DNA from: Aurelia coerulea
Lineage: Eukaryota; Cnidaria; Scyphozoa; Semaeostomeae; Ulmaridae
NCBI GenBank assembly: GCA_039566865.1
Contig: CM076951.1
Coordinates: 16,191,484-16,255,483 of the forward strand
Length of the DNA: 64,000 bases
Reading direction: 5' to 3'
The notes below the pieces were generated by a model. It was not told where the DNA came from. It made no database searches and was given only the letters and a program-made list of their open reading frames with translations. Below are positions 1 to 10,601 of the stretch, piece after piece (the stretch's first letter is position 1; every line of letters begins with the position of its first letter). The translations under genes were made by a program, and so were the position numbers.

Positions 1-91
1 AACATTTAATTAATCGATGTTTGTTGATGTAGTACCGTAAAATAAGACTAAAGAAAGAACTAATGTCTATAGTAATGTTTCCAAGAATGGT

Positions 92-101
92 TGCTGCAGC
101 A
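92..101. other. 10-bp palindrome with PstI site (representative)
   Basis: TGCTGCAGCA is a perfect palindrome containing CTGCAG and occurs once in most monomers, at monomer position 91-100. It is lost in monomers reading CTGCAACAC (types C, E, I), CTTCAG (500, 997, 6868, 7868) or GTGGGAAG (58330 monomer). Genomic PstI digestion should therefore give a ladder of about 249 bp. This is a sequence landmark; a binding role is not shown. Confidence 0.9.
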
Positions 102-114
102 CTAATATAGTGCT
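98..114. other. Central dyad beside the TATA-like box (representative)
   Basis: AGCACTA and TAGTGCT form perfect 7-bp inverted arms around ATA (monomer position 97-113). The dyad overlaps the PstI palindrome on its left and TATATAAG (114-121) on its right. Other types carry one mismatch (AGCACTA with TAGTACT, or AGTACTA with TAGTGCT). Types C, E and I keep a shorter CACTA/TAGTG pair. Arm changes are mostly uncompensated, which argues against strict selection for a stem. Confidence 0.7.
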
Positions 115-121
115 ATATAAG
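114..121 (+). promoter_or_regulatory. TATA-box-like motif (representative)
   Basis: TATATAAG fits the eukaryotic TATA consensus TATAWAAR. The alternative haplotype, GTACTATAAAAG (for example in the monomer starting at 3567), also fits through different bases. Types C, E, H and I read CATAAAAG or AATAAAAG and deviate by one base. No initiator or upstream element can be identified, and AT-rich DNA produces such motifs by chance, so promoter function is only a possibility. Confidence 0.3.
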
Positions 122-1743
122 AAGTAGCTGGCAGAACTCAAGTTTTAAAGAACTATAAGCGCAATACTCTTTATAATATGAATTGTAGCTAATAAAGTGC
201 GTTAATCCACACTTTTTGTGGTTTTATTTTATTTTCTTTGAGAAAAAAAACAATTAATTAATCGATGTTTGTTGATGTAGTAATGCTAAAATAAGACTAA
301 AGAAAGAACTATTGTCTATAGTAATGTTTCCAAGAATGGTTGCTGCAGCACTAATATAGTGCTATATAAGAAATAGCTGGCAGAACTCAAGTTTTAAAGA
401 ACAATGAGCGCAATACTCTTTATAATATGAATTGTAGCTAATAAATTGCGTTAATCCACACTTTTTGTGGTTTTATTTTGTTTTCTTTGAGAAAATAAAC
501 ATTTAATTAATCGATGTTTGTTGATGAGTTAAAGCTAAAAGAAGTCTAAAGAAAAAACTAATGCTCAAAGTAATGTTTCCAAGAATGGTTGCTTCAGTTC
601 TATAATAGTATTATAAAAGAAGTAGTTGGCAGAATTAAAGTTTTAAAGAACGATGAGCGCAATACTCTTTATAATATGAATTTTAGCTAATAAAGTGAGT
701 TAATCTACAATTTTTGTGTTTATATTTTGTTTTCTTTGAGAAAATAAACATTTAATTAATCGATGTTTGTTGATGATTTAAAGCTAAAATAAGACTAAAG
801 AAAGAACTAATGTCTATAGTAATGTTTCCAAGAATGGTTGCTGCAGCACTAATATAGTGCTATATAAGAAGTAGCTGGCAGAACTCAAGTTTTAAAGAAC
901 TATAAGCGCAATACTCTTTATAATATGAATTGTAGCTAATAAAGTGCGTTAATCCACACTTTTTGTGGTTTTATTTTATTTTCTTTGAGAAAAAAACATT
1001 TAATTAAACGTTGTTTGTTGATGAGTTAAAGCTAAAAGAAGTCTAAAGAAAAAACTAATGCTCAAAGTAATGTTTCCAAGAATGGTTGCTTCAGTTCTAT
1101 TATAGTGCTATATAACAAGTAGCTGGCAGAACTCAAGTTTTAAAGAACTATGAGCGCAATACTCTTTATAATATGAATTGTAGCTAATAAAGTGAGTTAA
1201 TCCACATTTTTTGTCTTTATATTTTGTTTTATTTGAGAAAATATACAATTAATTAATCGATGTTTGTTGATGTAGTAATGCTAAAATAAGACTAAAGAAA
1301 GAACTAATGTCTATAGTAATGTTTCAAAGAATGGTTGCTGCAGCACTAATATAGTGCTATATAAGAAATAGCTGGCAGAACTCAAGTTTTAAAGAACAAT
1401 GAGCGCAATACTCTTTATAATATGAATTGTAGCTAATAAATTGCGTTAATCCACACTTTTTGTGGTTTTATTTTGTTTTCTTTGAGAAAAAAAACATTTA
1501 ATTAAACGATGTTTGTTGATGAGTTAAAGCTAAAATAAGACTAAAGAAAAAACTAATGTCTATAGTAATGTTTCAAAGAATGGTTGCTGCAGCACTAATA
1601 TAGTATTATAAAAGAAGTAGTTGGCAGAATTAAAGGTTTAAAGAACGATGAGCGCAATACTCTTTATCATATGAATTGTAGCTAATAAAGTGAGTTAATC
1701 CACAATTTTTGTCTTTACATTTTGTTTTCTATGAGAAAATAAA

Positions 1744-1784
1744 CATTTTTTGTGGTTTTATTTTGTTTTCTTTGAGAAAATAAA
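1744..1784. repeat. 41-bp deletion derivative of the monomer
   Basis: A monomer start (AAACATT) is joined directly to the last 36 or so bp of a monomer (TTTTGTGG onward), removing about 208 bp. First of 21 copies in the window. Confidence 0.9.
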
Positions 1785-2778
1785 CTTTAATTAATCGATG
1801 TTTGTTGATTTGTTAAAGCTAAAATAAGACTAAAGAAAGAACTAATGTCTATAGTAATGTTTCAAAGAATGGTTGCTGCAGCACTAATATAGTACTATAA
1901 AAGAAGTAGTTGGCAGAATTAAAGTTTTAAAGAACGATGAGCGCAATACTCTTTATAATATGAATTGTAGCTAATAAAGTGCGTTAAACCACACTTTTTG
2001 TTGTTTTATTTTATTTTCTTTGAGAAAATAAACATTTATTAAACGATGTTTGTTGATGAGTTAAAGATAAAATAAGACTTAAGAAAGAACTAATGTTTGT
2101 AGCAATGTTTTCAAGAATTGTTGCTGCAGTACTAATATAGTGCTATATAAGAAGTAGCTGGCAGAACTCAAGTTTTAAAGAACTATAAGCGCAATACTCT
2201 TTATAATATGAATTGTAGCTAATAAAGTGCGTTAATCCACACTTTTTGTCTATACATTTTGTTTTCTTTCAGAAAATAAACAGTTAATTACTCTATGTTT
2301 GTTGATGCATTAAAGCTAGAAAAATACTAAAAAATTAACTAATGTCTATAGTAATGCTTCCAAGAATGGTTGCTGCAGCACTAATATAGTACTATAAAAG
2401 AAGTAGTTGGCAGAATTAAAGTTTTAAAGAACGATGAGTGCAATACTCTTTATAATATGAATTGTAGCTAATAAAGTGCGTTAAACCACACTTTTTGTTG
2501 TTTTATTTTGTTTTCTTTGAGAAAATAAACATTTAATTAATCGATGTTTGTTGATGAGTTAAAGCTAAAATAATACTAAAGAAAGAACTAATATTTGTAG
2601 CAATGTTTCCAAGAATGGTTGCTGCAGCACTAATATAGTACTATAAAAGAAGTAGTTGGCAGAATTAAAGTTTTAAAGAACGATGAGCGCAATACTCTTT
2701 ATAATATGAATTGTAGCTAATAAAGTGCGTTAAACCACACTTTTTGTTGTTTTAGTTTGTTTTCTTTGAGAAAATAAA

Positions 2779-3027
2779 CATTTAATTAATCGATGTTTGT
2801 TGATGAGTTAAAGCTAAAATAAGAATAAAGAAAAAACTAATGTTTATAGTAATGTTTCCAAGAATGGTTGCTGCAGCACTAATATAGTGCTTTATAAGAA
2901 ATAGCTGGCAGAACTCAAGTTTTAAAGAACTATGAGCGCAATACTCTTTATAATATGAATTGTAGCTAATAAAGTGAGTTAATCCCCAATTTTTGTCCTT
3001 ACATTTTGTTTTCTTTGAGAAAATAAA
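2779..3027. repeat. Monomer containing a chance 82-codon open frame
   Basis: This 249-bp monomer has a minus-strand open frame from ATG at 3030 to a TAA at 2782, spanning exactly one period. It is open because base 2892 is T (GCTTTATAAG) where other monomers have A (GCTATATAAG), which gives TAG in this frame; the GTACTATAAAAG haplotype also gives TAG there. The stop is the TTAATTAA motif of the monomer start. No other copy keeps the frame, so it is ordinary satellite, not a gene. Confidence 0.9.
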
Positions 3028-3068
3028 CATTTTTTGGGGTTTTATTTAGTTTTCTTTGAGAAAATAAA
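3028..3068. repeat. 41-bp deletion derivative
   Basis: Same junction as at 1744, with private changes (TTGGGG and TTTAGTTTTC). It follows a monomer ending GTCCTTACAT, not the usual GTCTTTACAT neighbour. Confidence 0.88.
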
Positions 3069-3768
3069 CATTTAATTAATCGATGTTTGTTGATGAGTTA
3101 AAGCTAAAATAAGACTAAAGAAAGAACTAATGTCTATAGTAATGTTTCCAAGAATGGTTGCTGCAGCACTAATATAGTACTATAAAAGAAGTAGTTGGCA
3201 GAATTAAAGTTTTAAAGAACGATGAGCGCAATACTCTTTATAATATGAATTGTAGCTAATAAAGTGCGTTAAACCACACTTTTTGTTGTTTTATTTTGTT
3301 TTCTTTGAGAAAATAAACAATTAATTAATCGATGTTTGTTGATGAGTTAAAGCTAAAATAAGACTAAAGAAAGAACTAATGTCTAAAGTAATGTTTCCAA
3401 AAATGGCTGCTGCAACACTAATATAGTGCCATAAAAGAAGTTGCTGGCAGAACTAAAGTTTTAAAGAACGATGAGCGCAATACTCTTTATAATATGAATT
3501 GTAGCTAATAAAGTGTGTTAAACCACACTTTTTGTGGTTTTATTTTGTTTTCTTTGAGAAAATAAACATTTAATTAAACGATGTTTGTTGATGAGTTAAA
3601 GCTAAAATAAGACTAAAGAAAGAACTAATGTCTATAGTAATGTTTCAAAGAATGGTTGCTGCAGCACTAATATAGTACTATAAAAGAAGTAGCTGGCAGA
3701 ACTCAAGTTTTAGAGAACTTTGAGCGCAATACTCTTTATAAAATGAATTGTAGCTAATAAAGTACGTT

Positions 3769-3789
3769 AAACCACACTTTTTGTGGTTT
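3769..3789 (+). other. Tail hairpin followed by T-runs (representative)
   Basis: AAACCACA and TGTGGTTT form perfect 8-bp arms around CTTTT at monomer position 203-223, followed by TTTT runs. It resembles a hairpin-plus-T terminator, and the T-runs would suit RNA polymerase III termination on the plus strand. Many monomers weaken it (TGTTGTTT, or CAATTTTTGTC). No transcript is demonstrated, so this is a structural landmark. Confidence 0.5.
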
Positions 3790-3792
3790 TAT

Positions 3793-3815
3793 TTTGTTTT
3801 CTTTGAGAAAATAAA
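3793..3815. other. Monomer-end dyad (representative)
   Basis: TTTGTTTTCT and AGAAAATAAA form 10-bp arms around TTG, with one G:T position, ending on the last base of the monomer. Monomers with TTTATTTTCT before AGAAAATAAA (for example 1785-2032) pair perfectly. With the hairpin just upstream and TTAATTAA just downstream, dyad symmetry is dense at the monomer boundary. Confidence 0.6.
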
Positions 3816-4307
3816 CATTTAATTAATAGATGTTTGTTGATTTGTTAAAGCTAAAATAATACTAAAGAAAGAACTAATGTTTATAGTAATGTTTCCAAGA
3901 ATGATTGCTGCAGTACTACTATAGTGCTATATAAGAAGTAGCTGGCAGAACTCAAGTTTTAAAGAACTAAGAGCGCAATACTCTTTATAATATGGATTGT
4001 AGCTAATAAAGTGAGTTAACCTACATTTTTTGTCTTTATATTTTGTTTTTTTTGAGAAAATAAACATTTAATTAATCGATGTTTGTTGATTCAGTAAAGC
4101 TAAAATAAGACTAAAGAAAGAACTAATGTCTATAGTAATGTTTCCAAAAATGGTTGCTGCAACATAGTGCAATAAAAGTAGTTGCTGGCAGAACTAAAGT
4201 TTTAAAGAACGATGAGCGCAATACTCTTTATAATATGAATTGTAGCTAATAAAGTGTGTTAAACCACACTTTTTGTGGTTTTATTTTGTTTTCTTTGAGA
4301 AAATAAA

Positions 4308-5045
4308 CATTTAATTAAACGATGTTTGTTGATGAGTTAAAGCTAAAATAAGACTAAAGAAAGAACTAATGTCTATAGTAATGTTTCAAAGAATGGTTGC
4401 TGCAGCACTAATATAGTACTATAAAAGAAGTAGCTGGCAGAACTCAAGTTTTAGAGAACTTTGAGCGCAATACTCTTTATAAAATGAATTGTAGCTAATA
4501 AAGTACGTTAAACCACACTTTTTGTGGTTTTATTTTGTTTTCTTTGAGAAAATAAACATTTAATTAATAGATGTTTGTTGATTTGTTAAAGCTAAAATAA
4601 TACTAAAGAAAGAACTAATGTTTATAGTAATGTTTCCAAGAATGATTGCTGCAGTACTACTATAGTGCTATATAAGAAGTAGCTGGCAGAACTCAAGTTT
4701 TAAAGAACTAAGAGCGCAATACTCTTTATAATATGAATTGTAGCTAATAAAGTGAGTTAACCTACATTTTTTGTCTTTATATTTTGTTTTTTTTGAGAAA
4801 ATAAACATTTAATTAATCGATGTTTGTTGATTCAGTAAAGCTAAAATAAGACTAAAGAAAGAACTAATGTCTATAGTAATGTTTCCAAAAATGGTTGCTG
4901 CAACATAGTGCAATAAAAGTAGTTGCTGGCAGAACTAAATTTTAAAGAACGATGAGCGCAATACTCTTTATAATATGAATTGTAGCTAATAAAGTGCGTT
5001 AAAGTGCTTTTTGTTGTTTTATTTTATTTTCTTTGAGAAAGTAAA
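4308..5045. repeat. A-B-C trimer, copy 2 (738 bp)
   Basis: This nearly identical tandem copy of 3567-4307 shares the same six-base loss in monomer C (GCAACATAGTGC). The first roughly 600 bp differ at one base by eye (G at 3994, TATGGATTG, against TATGAATTG). The end of C differs: AAATTTTAAAG, then GCGTTAAAGTGC. The six-base loss is absent from other C monomers, so this pair is a recent local duplication. Confidence 0.92.
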
Positions 5046-5543
5046 CATTTAATTAATCGATGTTTGTTGATGATTTAAAGCTAAAATAAGACTAAAGAAA
5101 GAACTAATGTCTATAGTAATGTTTCAAAGAATGGTTGCTGCAGCACTAATATAGTACTATAAAAGAAGTAGTTGGCAGAATTAAAGTTTTAAAGAACGAT
5201 GAGCGCAATACTCTCTATAATATGAATTGTAGCTAAGAAAGTGCGTTAAACCACACTTTTTGTTGTTTTATTTTGTTTTCTTTGAGAAAATAAACATTTA
5301 ATTGATCGATGTTTGTTGATGATTTAAAGCTAAAATAAGACTAAAGAAAGAACTAATGTCTATAGTAATGTTTCCAAGAATGGTTGCTGCAGCACTAATA
5401 TAGTGCTATATAAGAAGTAGCTGGCAGAACTCAAGTTTTAAAGAACTATGAGCACAATACTCTTTATAATATGAATTGTAGCTAATAAAGTCAGTTAATC
5501 CACAATTTTTGTCTTTACATTTTGTTTGCTTTGAGAAAGTAAA

Positions 5544-5584
5544 CATTTTTTGTGGTTTTATTTTGTTTTCATTGAGAAAATAAA
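5544..5584. repeat. 41-bp deletion derivative
   Basis: Preceded by a GTCAGTTAATCC...GTCTTTACAT monomer ending GAGAAAGTAAAC, the usual left neighbour of this element. It has TTTTCATTGAG in its own tail. Confidence 0.9.
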
Positions 5585-5832
5585 CTTTAATTAATCGTTG
5601 TTTGTTGATGAGTTAAAGCTAAATCAAGACTAAAGAAAGAACTAATGTTTGTAGCAATGTTTCCAAGAATTGTTGCTGCAGTACTAATATAGTGCTATAT
5701 AAGAAGTAGCTGGCAGAACTAAAGGTTTAAAGAACGATGAGCGCAATATTCTTTATCATATTAATTGTAGCTAATAAAGTGAGTTAATCCACAATTTTTG
5801 TCTTTACATTTTGTTTTCTTTGAGAAAATAAA

Positions 5833-5873
5833 CATTTTTTGTGGTTTTATTTTGTTTTCTTTGAGAAAATAAA
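5833..5873. repeat. 41-bp deletion derivative
   Basis: Only one monomer (5585-5832) separates it from the copy at 5544. Its sequence is like the 1744 copy (TTTTCTTTGAG). Confidence 0.9.
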
Positions 5874-7677
5874 CTTTAATTAATCGATGTTTGTTGATTT
5901 GTTAAAGCTAAAATAAGACTAAAGAAAGAACTAATGTCTATAGTAATGTTTCAAAGAATGGTTGCTGCAGCACTAATATAGTACTATAAAAGAAGTAGTT
6001 GGCAGAATTCAAGTTTTAAAGAACGATGAGCGCAATACTCTTTATAATATGAATTGTAGCTAATAAAGTGCGTTAAACCACACTTTTTGTTGTTTTATTT
6101 TATTTTCTTTGAGAAAATAAACATTTTATTAAACGATGTTTGTTGATGAGTTAAAGATAAAATAAGACTTAAGAAAGAACTAATGTTTGTAGCAATGTTT
6201 TCAAGAATTGTTGCTGCAGCACTAATATAGTATTATAAAAGAAGTAGTTGGCAGAATTAAAGTTTTAAAGAACGATGAGCGCAATACTCTTTATAATATG
6301 AATTGTAGCTAATAAAGCTCGTTAAACCACACTTTTTGTTGTTTTATTTTGTTTTCTTTGAGAAAATAAACATATAATTAATCGATGTTTGTTGATGTAG
6401 TACCGTAAAATAAGACTAAAGAAAGAACTAATGTCTATAGTAATGTTTCCAAGAATGGTTGCTGCAGCACTAATATAGTGCTATATAAGAAGTAGCTGGC
6501 AGAACTCAAGTTTTAAAGAACTATAAGCGCAATACTCTTTATAATATGAATTGTAGCTAATAAAGTGCGTTAATCCACACTTTTTGTGGTTTTATTTTAT
6601 TTTCTTTGAGAAAAAAAACAATTAATTAATCGATGTTTGTTGATGTAGTAATGCTAAAATAAGACTAAAGAAAGAACTAATGTCTATAGTAATGTTTCCA
6701 AGAATGGTTGCTGCAGCACTAATATAGTGCTATATAAGAAATAGCTGGCAGAACTGAAGTTTTAAAGAACAATGAGCGCAATACTCTTTATAATATGAAT
6801 TGTAGCTAATAAATTGCGTTAATCCACACTTTTTGTGGTTTTATTTTGTTTTCTTTGAGAAAATAAACATTTAATTAATCGATGTTTGTTGATGAGTTAA
6901 AGCTAAAAGAAGTCTAAAGAAAAAACTAATGCTCAAAGTAATGTTTCCAAGAATGGTTGCTTCAGTTCTATTATAGTGCTATATAACAAGTAGCTGGCAG
7001 AACTCAAGTTTTAAAGAACTATGAGCGCAATACTCTTTATAACATGAATTGTAGCTAATAAAGTGAGTTAATCCACATTTTTTGTCTTTATATGTTGTTT
7101 TATTTGAGAAAATAAACAATTAATTAATCGATGTTTGTTGATGTAGTAATGCTAAAATAAGACTAAAGAAAGAACTAATGTTTGTAACAATGTTTCCAAG
7201 AATTGTTGCTGCAGCACTAATATAGTGCTATATAAGAAATAGCTGGCAGAACTCAAGTTTTAACGAACAATGAGCGCAATACTCTTTATAATATGAATTG
7301 TAGCTAATAAATTGCGTTTATCCACACTTTTTGTGGTTTTATTTTGTTTTCTTTGAGAAAAAAAACATTTAATTAAACGATGTTTGTTGATGAGTTAAAG
7401 CTAAAATAAGACTAAAGAAAAAACTAATGTCTATAGTAATGTTTCAAAGAATGGTTGCTGCAGCACTAATATAGTATTATAAAAGAAGTAGTTGGCAGAA
7501 TTAAAGTTTTAAAGAACGATGAGCGCAATACTCTTTATAATATGAATTTTAGCTAATAAAGTGAGTTAATCTACAATTTTTGTGTTTATATTTTGTTTTC
7601 TTTGAGAAAATAAACATTTAATTAATCGATGTTTGTTGATGAGTTAAAGCTAAAATAAGACTAAAGAAAGAACTAAT

Positions 7678-7699
7678 GTCTATAGTAATGTTTATAGAC
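7678..7699. other. ATAGA insertion creating an inverted repeat
   Basis: The usual GTTTCAAAG reads GTTTATAGACAAAG, a net insertion of ATAGA. It creates perfect arms GTCTATA (7678-7684) and TATAGAC (7693-7699) around 8 bp. The same change occurs in only one other monomer I found (51764-51785). Confidence 0.85.
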
Positions 7700-10601
7700 A
7701 AAGAATGGTTGCTGCAGCACTAATATAGTGCTATATAAGAAGTAGCTGGCAGAACTCAAGTTTTAAAGAACTATAAGCGCAATACTCTTTATAATATGAA
7801 TTGTAGCTAATAAAGTGCGTTAATCCACACTTTTTGTGGTTTTATTTTATTTTCTTTGAGAAAAAAACATTTAATTAAACGTTGTTTGTTGATGAGTTAA
7901 AGCTAAAAGAAGTCTAAAGAAAAAACTAATGCTCAAAGTAATGTTTCCAAGAATGGTTGCTTCAGTTCTATTATAGTGCTATATAACAAGTAGCTGGCAG
8001 AACTCAAGTTTTAAAGAACTATGAGCGCAATACTCTTTATAATATGAATTGTAGCTAATAAAGTGAGTTAATCCACATTTTTTGTCTTTATATTTTGTTT
8101 TATTTGAGAAAATATACAATTAATTAATCGATGTTTGTTGATGTAGTAATGCTAAAATAAGACTAAAGAAAGAACTAATGTCTATAGTAATGTTTCCAAG
8201 AATGGTTGCTGCAGCACTAATATAGTGCTATATAAGAAATAGCTGGCAGAACTCAAGTTTTAAAGAACAATGAGCGCAATACTCTTTATAATATGAATTG
8301 TAGCTAATAAATTGCGTTAATCCACACTTTTTGTGGTTTTATTTTGTTTTCTTTGAGAAAAAAACATTTAATTAATCGATGTTTGTTGATGATTTAAAGC
8401 TAAAATAAGACTAAAGAAAGAACTAATGTCTATAGTAATGTTTCCAAGAATGAATGCTGCAGCACTAATATAGTGCTATATAAGAAGTAGCTGGCAGAAC
8501 TCAAGTTTTAAAGGACTATAAGCGCAATACTCTTTATAATATGAATTGTAGCTAATAAAGTGCGTTAATCCACACTTTTTGTGGTTTTATTTTATTTTCT
8601 TTGAGAAAAAAACATTTAATTAAACGTTGTTTGTTGATGAGTTAAAGCTAAAAGAAGTCTAAAGAAAAAACTAATGCTCAAAGTAATGTTTCCAAGAATG
8701 GTTGCTGCAGCACTAATATAGTGCTATATAAGAAATAGCTGGCAGAACTCAAGTTTTAAAGAACAATGAGCGCAATACTCTTTATAATATGAATTGTAGC
8801 TAATAAATTGCGTTTATCCACACTTTTTGTGGTTTTATTTTTTTCTTTGAGAAAAAAAACATTTAATTAAACGATGTTTGTTGATGAGTTAAAGCTAAAA
8901 TAAGACTAAAGAAAAAACTAATGTCTATAGTAATGTTTCAAAGAATGGTTGCTGCAGCACTAATATAGTGCTATATAAGAAGTAGCTGGCAGAACTCAAG
9001 TTTTAAAGAACTATGAGCGCAATACTCTTTATAATATGAATTGTAGCTAATAAAGTGAGTTAATCCACATTTTTTGTCTTTATATTTTGTTTTATTTGAG
9101 AAAATATACAATTAATTAATCGATGTTTGTTGATGTAGTAATGCTAAAATAAGACTAAAGAAAGAACTAATGTCTATAGTAATGTTTCCAAGAATGGTTG
9201 CTGCAGCACTAATATAGTGCTATATAAGAAATAGCTGGCAGAACTCAAGTTTTAAAGAACAATGAGCGCAATACTCTTTATAATATGAATTGTAGCTAAT
9301 AAATTGCGTTAATCCACACTTTTTGTGGTTTTATTTTGTTTTCTTTGAGAAAAAAAACATTTAATTAAACGATGTTTGTTGATGAGTTAAAGCTAAAATA
9401 AGACTAAAGAAAAAACTAATGTCTATAGTAATGTTTCAAAGAATGGTTGCTGCAGCACTAATATAGTACTATAAAAGAAGTAGTTGGCAGAATTAAAGTT
9501 TTAAAGAACGATGAGCGCAATACTCTTTATAATATGAATTTTAGCTAATAAAGTGAGTTAATCTACAATTTTTGTGTTTATATTTTGTTTTCTTTGAGAA
9601 AATAAACATTTAATTAATCGATGTTTGTTGATGATTTAAAGCTAAAATAAGACTAAAGAAAGAACTAATGTCTAAAGTAATGTTTCCAAAAATGGCTGCT
9701 GCAACACTAATATAGTGCCATAAAAGAAGTTGCTGGCAGAACTAAAGTTTTAAAGAACGATGAGCGCAATACTCTTTATAATATGAATTGTAGCTAATAA
9801 AGTGTGTTAAACCACACTTTTTGTGGTTTTATTTTGTTTTCTTTGAGAAAATAAACTTTAATTAATCGATGTTTGTTGATGAGTTAAAGCTAAAATAAGA
9901 CTAAAGAAAAAACTAATGCTCAAAGTAATGTTTCCAAGAATGGTTGCTGCAGTACTAATATAGTGCTATATAAGAAGTAGCTGGCAGAACTCAAGTTTTA
10001 AAGAACTTTGAGCGCAATACTCTTTATAAAATGAATTGTAGCTAATAAAGTGCGTTAAACCACACTTTTTGTTGTTTTATTTTGTTCTCTTTGAGAAAAT
10101 AAACATTTAATAAATCGATGTTTGTTGATTTGTTAAAGCTAAAATAAGACTAAAGAAAGAACTTATGTTTATAGTAATGTTTCAAAGAATGGTTGCTGCA
10201 GCACTTATATAGTACTATAAAAGAAGTAGTTTGCAGAATTAAAGTTTTAAAGAACGATGAGCGCAATACTCTTTATAATATGAATTGTAGCTAATAAAGT
10301 GCGTTAAACCACACTTTGTGTTGTTTTATTTTATTTTCTTTGAGAAAATAAACATTTTATTGAACGATGTTTGTTGATGAGTTAAAGATAAAATAAGACT
10401 TAAGAAAGAACTAATGTTTGTAGCAATGTTTTCAAGAATTGCTGCTGCAGTACTAATATAGTGCTATATAAGAAGTAGCTGGCAGAACTCAAGTTTTAAA
10501 GAACTATAAGCGCAATACTCTTTATAATATGAATTGTAGCTAATAAAGTGCATTAATCCACACTTTTTGTGGTTTTATTTTGTTTTCTTTGAGAAAAAAA
10601 A

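Larger units (their letters stand above)
1..3566. repeat. Heterogeneous satellite domain 1
   Basis: Fourteen monomers start at 3, 251, 500, 749, 997, 1246, 1495, 1785, 2033, 2281, 2530, 2779, 3069 and 3318, with 41-bp derivatives at 1744 and 3028. Marker variants are TGTAGTACC and TGTAGTAATG after the ATCGATG motif, GCTCAAAG in place of GTCTATAG, and TTCAGTTC in place of the PstI region. The first monomers recur from 6371 (offset 6368), and 1785-2280 recurs at 5874-6370 (offset 4089). This part shows no fixed higher-order period, only local block duplications. No gene is present. Confidence 0.9.
3567..4307. repeat. A-B-C trimer, copy 1 (741 bp)
   Basis: Three monomer types are joined. A (3567) is marked by TTAGAGAACTTTGAGC and ATAAAATG. 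B (3816) is marked by AATAGATG, GATTTGTTAAAG, GTACTACTATAG and AACTAAGAGC. C (4065) is marked by GATTCAGTAAAG and AATAAAAGTAGTTGC; here it lacks six bases between GCAACA and TAGTGC that later C copies have. This trimer is the core of the higher-order repeat to the right. It is followed at once by an almost identical second copy. Confidence 0.92.
5046..10601. repeat. Heterogeneous satellite domain 2
   Basis: Twenty-two monomers and two 41-bp derivatives (5544, 5833). The types match domain 1. The monomer at 6371 repeats TGTAGTACC of the first monomer. TGTAGTAATG monomers lie at 6619, 7117, 8117 and 9109. GCTATATAACAAG occurs at 6980 and 7980, 1000 bp apart (four monomers plus a small insertion). 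AGATAAAATAAGACTTAAG monomers lie at 6122 and 10353, matching 2033. The pattern is duplicated and shuffled four- to eight-monomer blocks with no single fixed period. No gene is present. Confidence 0.88.

Noticed and set aside
203..235. Bacterial rho-independent terminators
   Set aside because: The hairpin plus T-run repeats with every monomer and is AT-rich, and there is no upstream gene; the setting is a eukaryotic satellite.
2782..3030. 82-codon minus-strand open reading frame as a gene
   Set aside because: It spans exactly one satellite period, starts in the monomer-end motif, stops in TTAATTAA, and is closed by TAG in other monomers at base 2892. No family resemblance, no conservation between copies.
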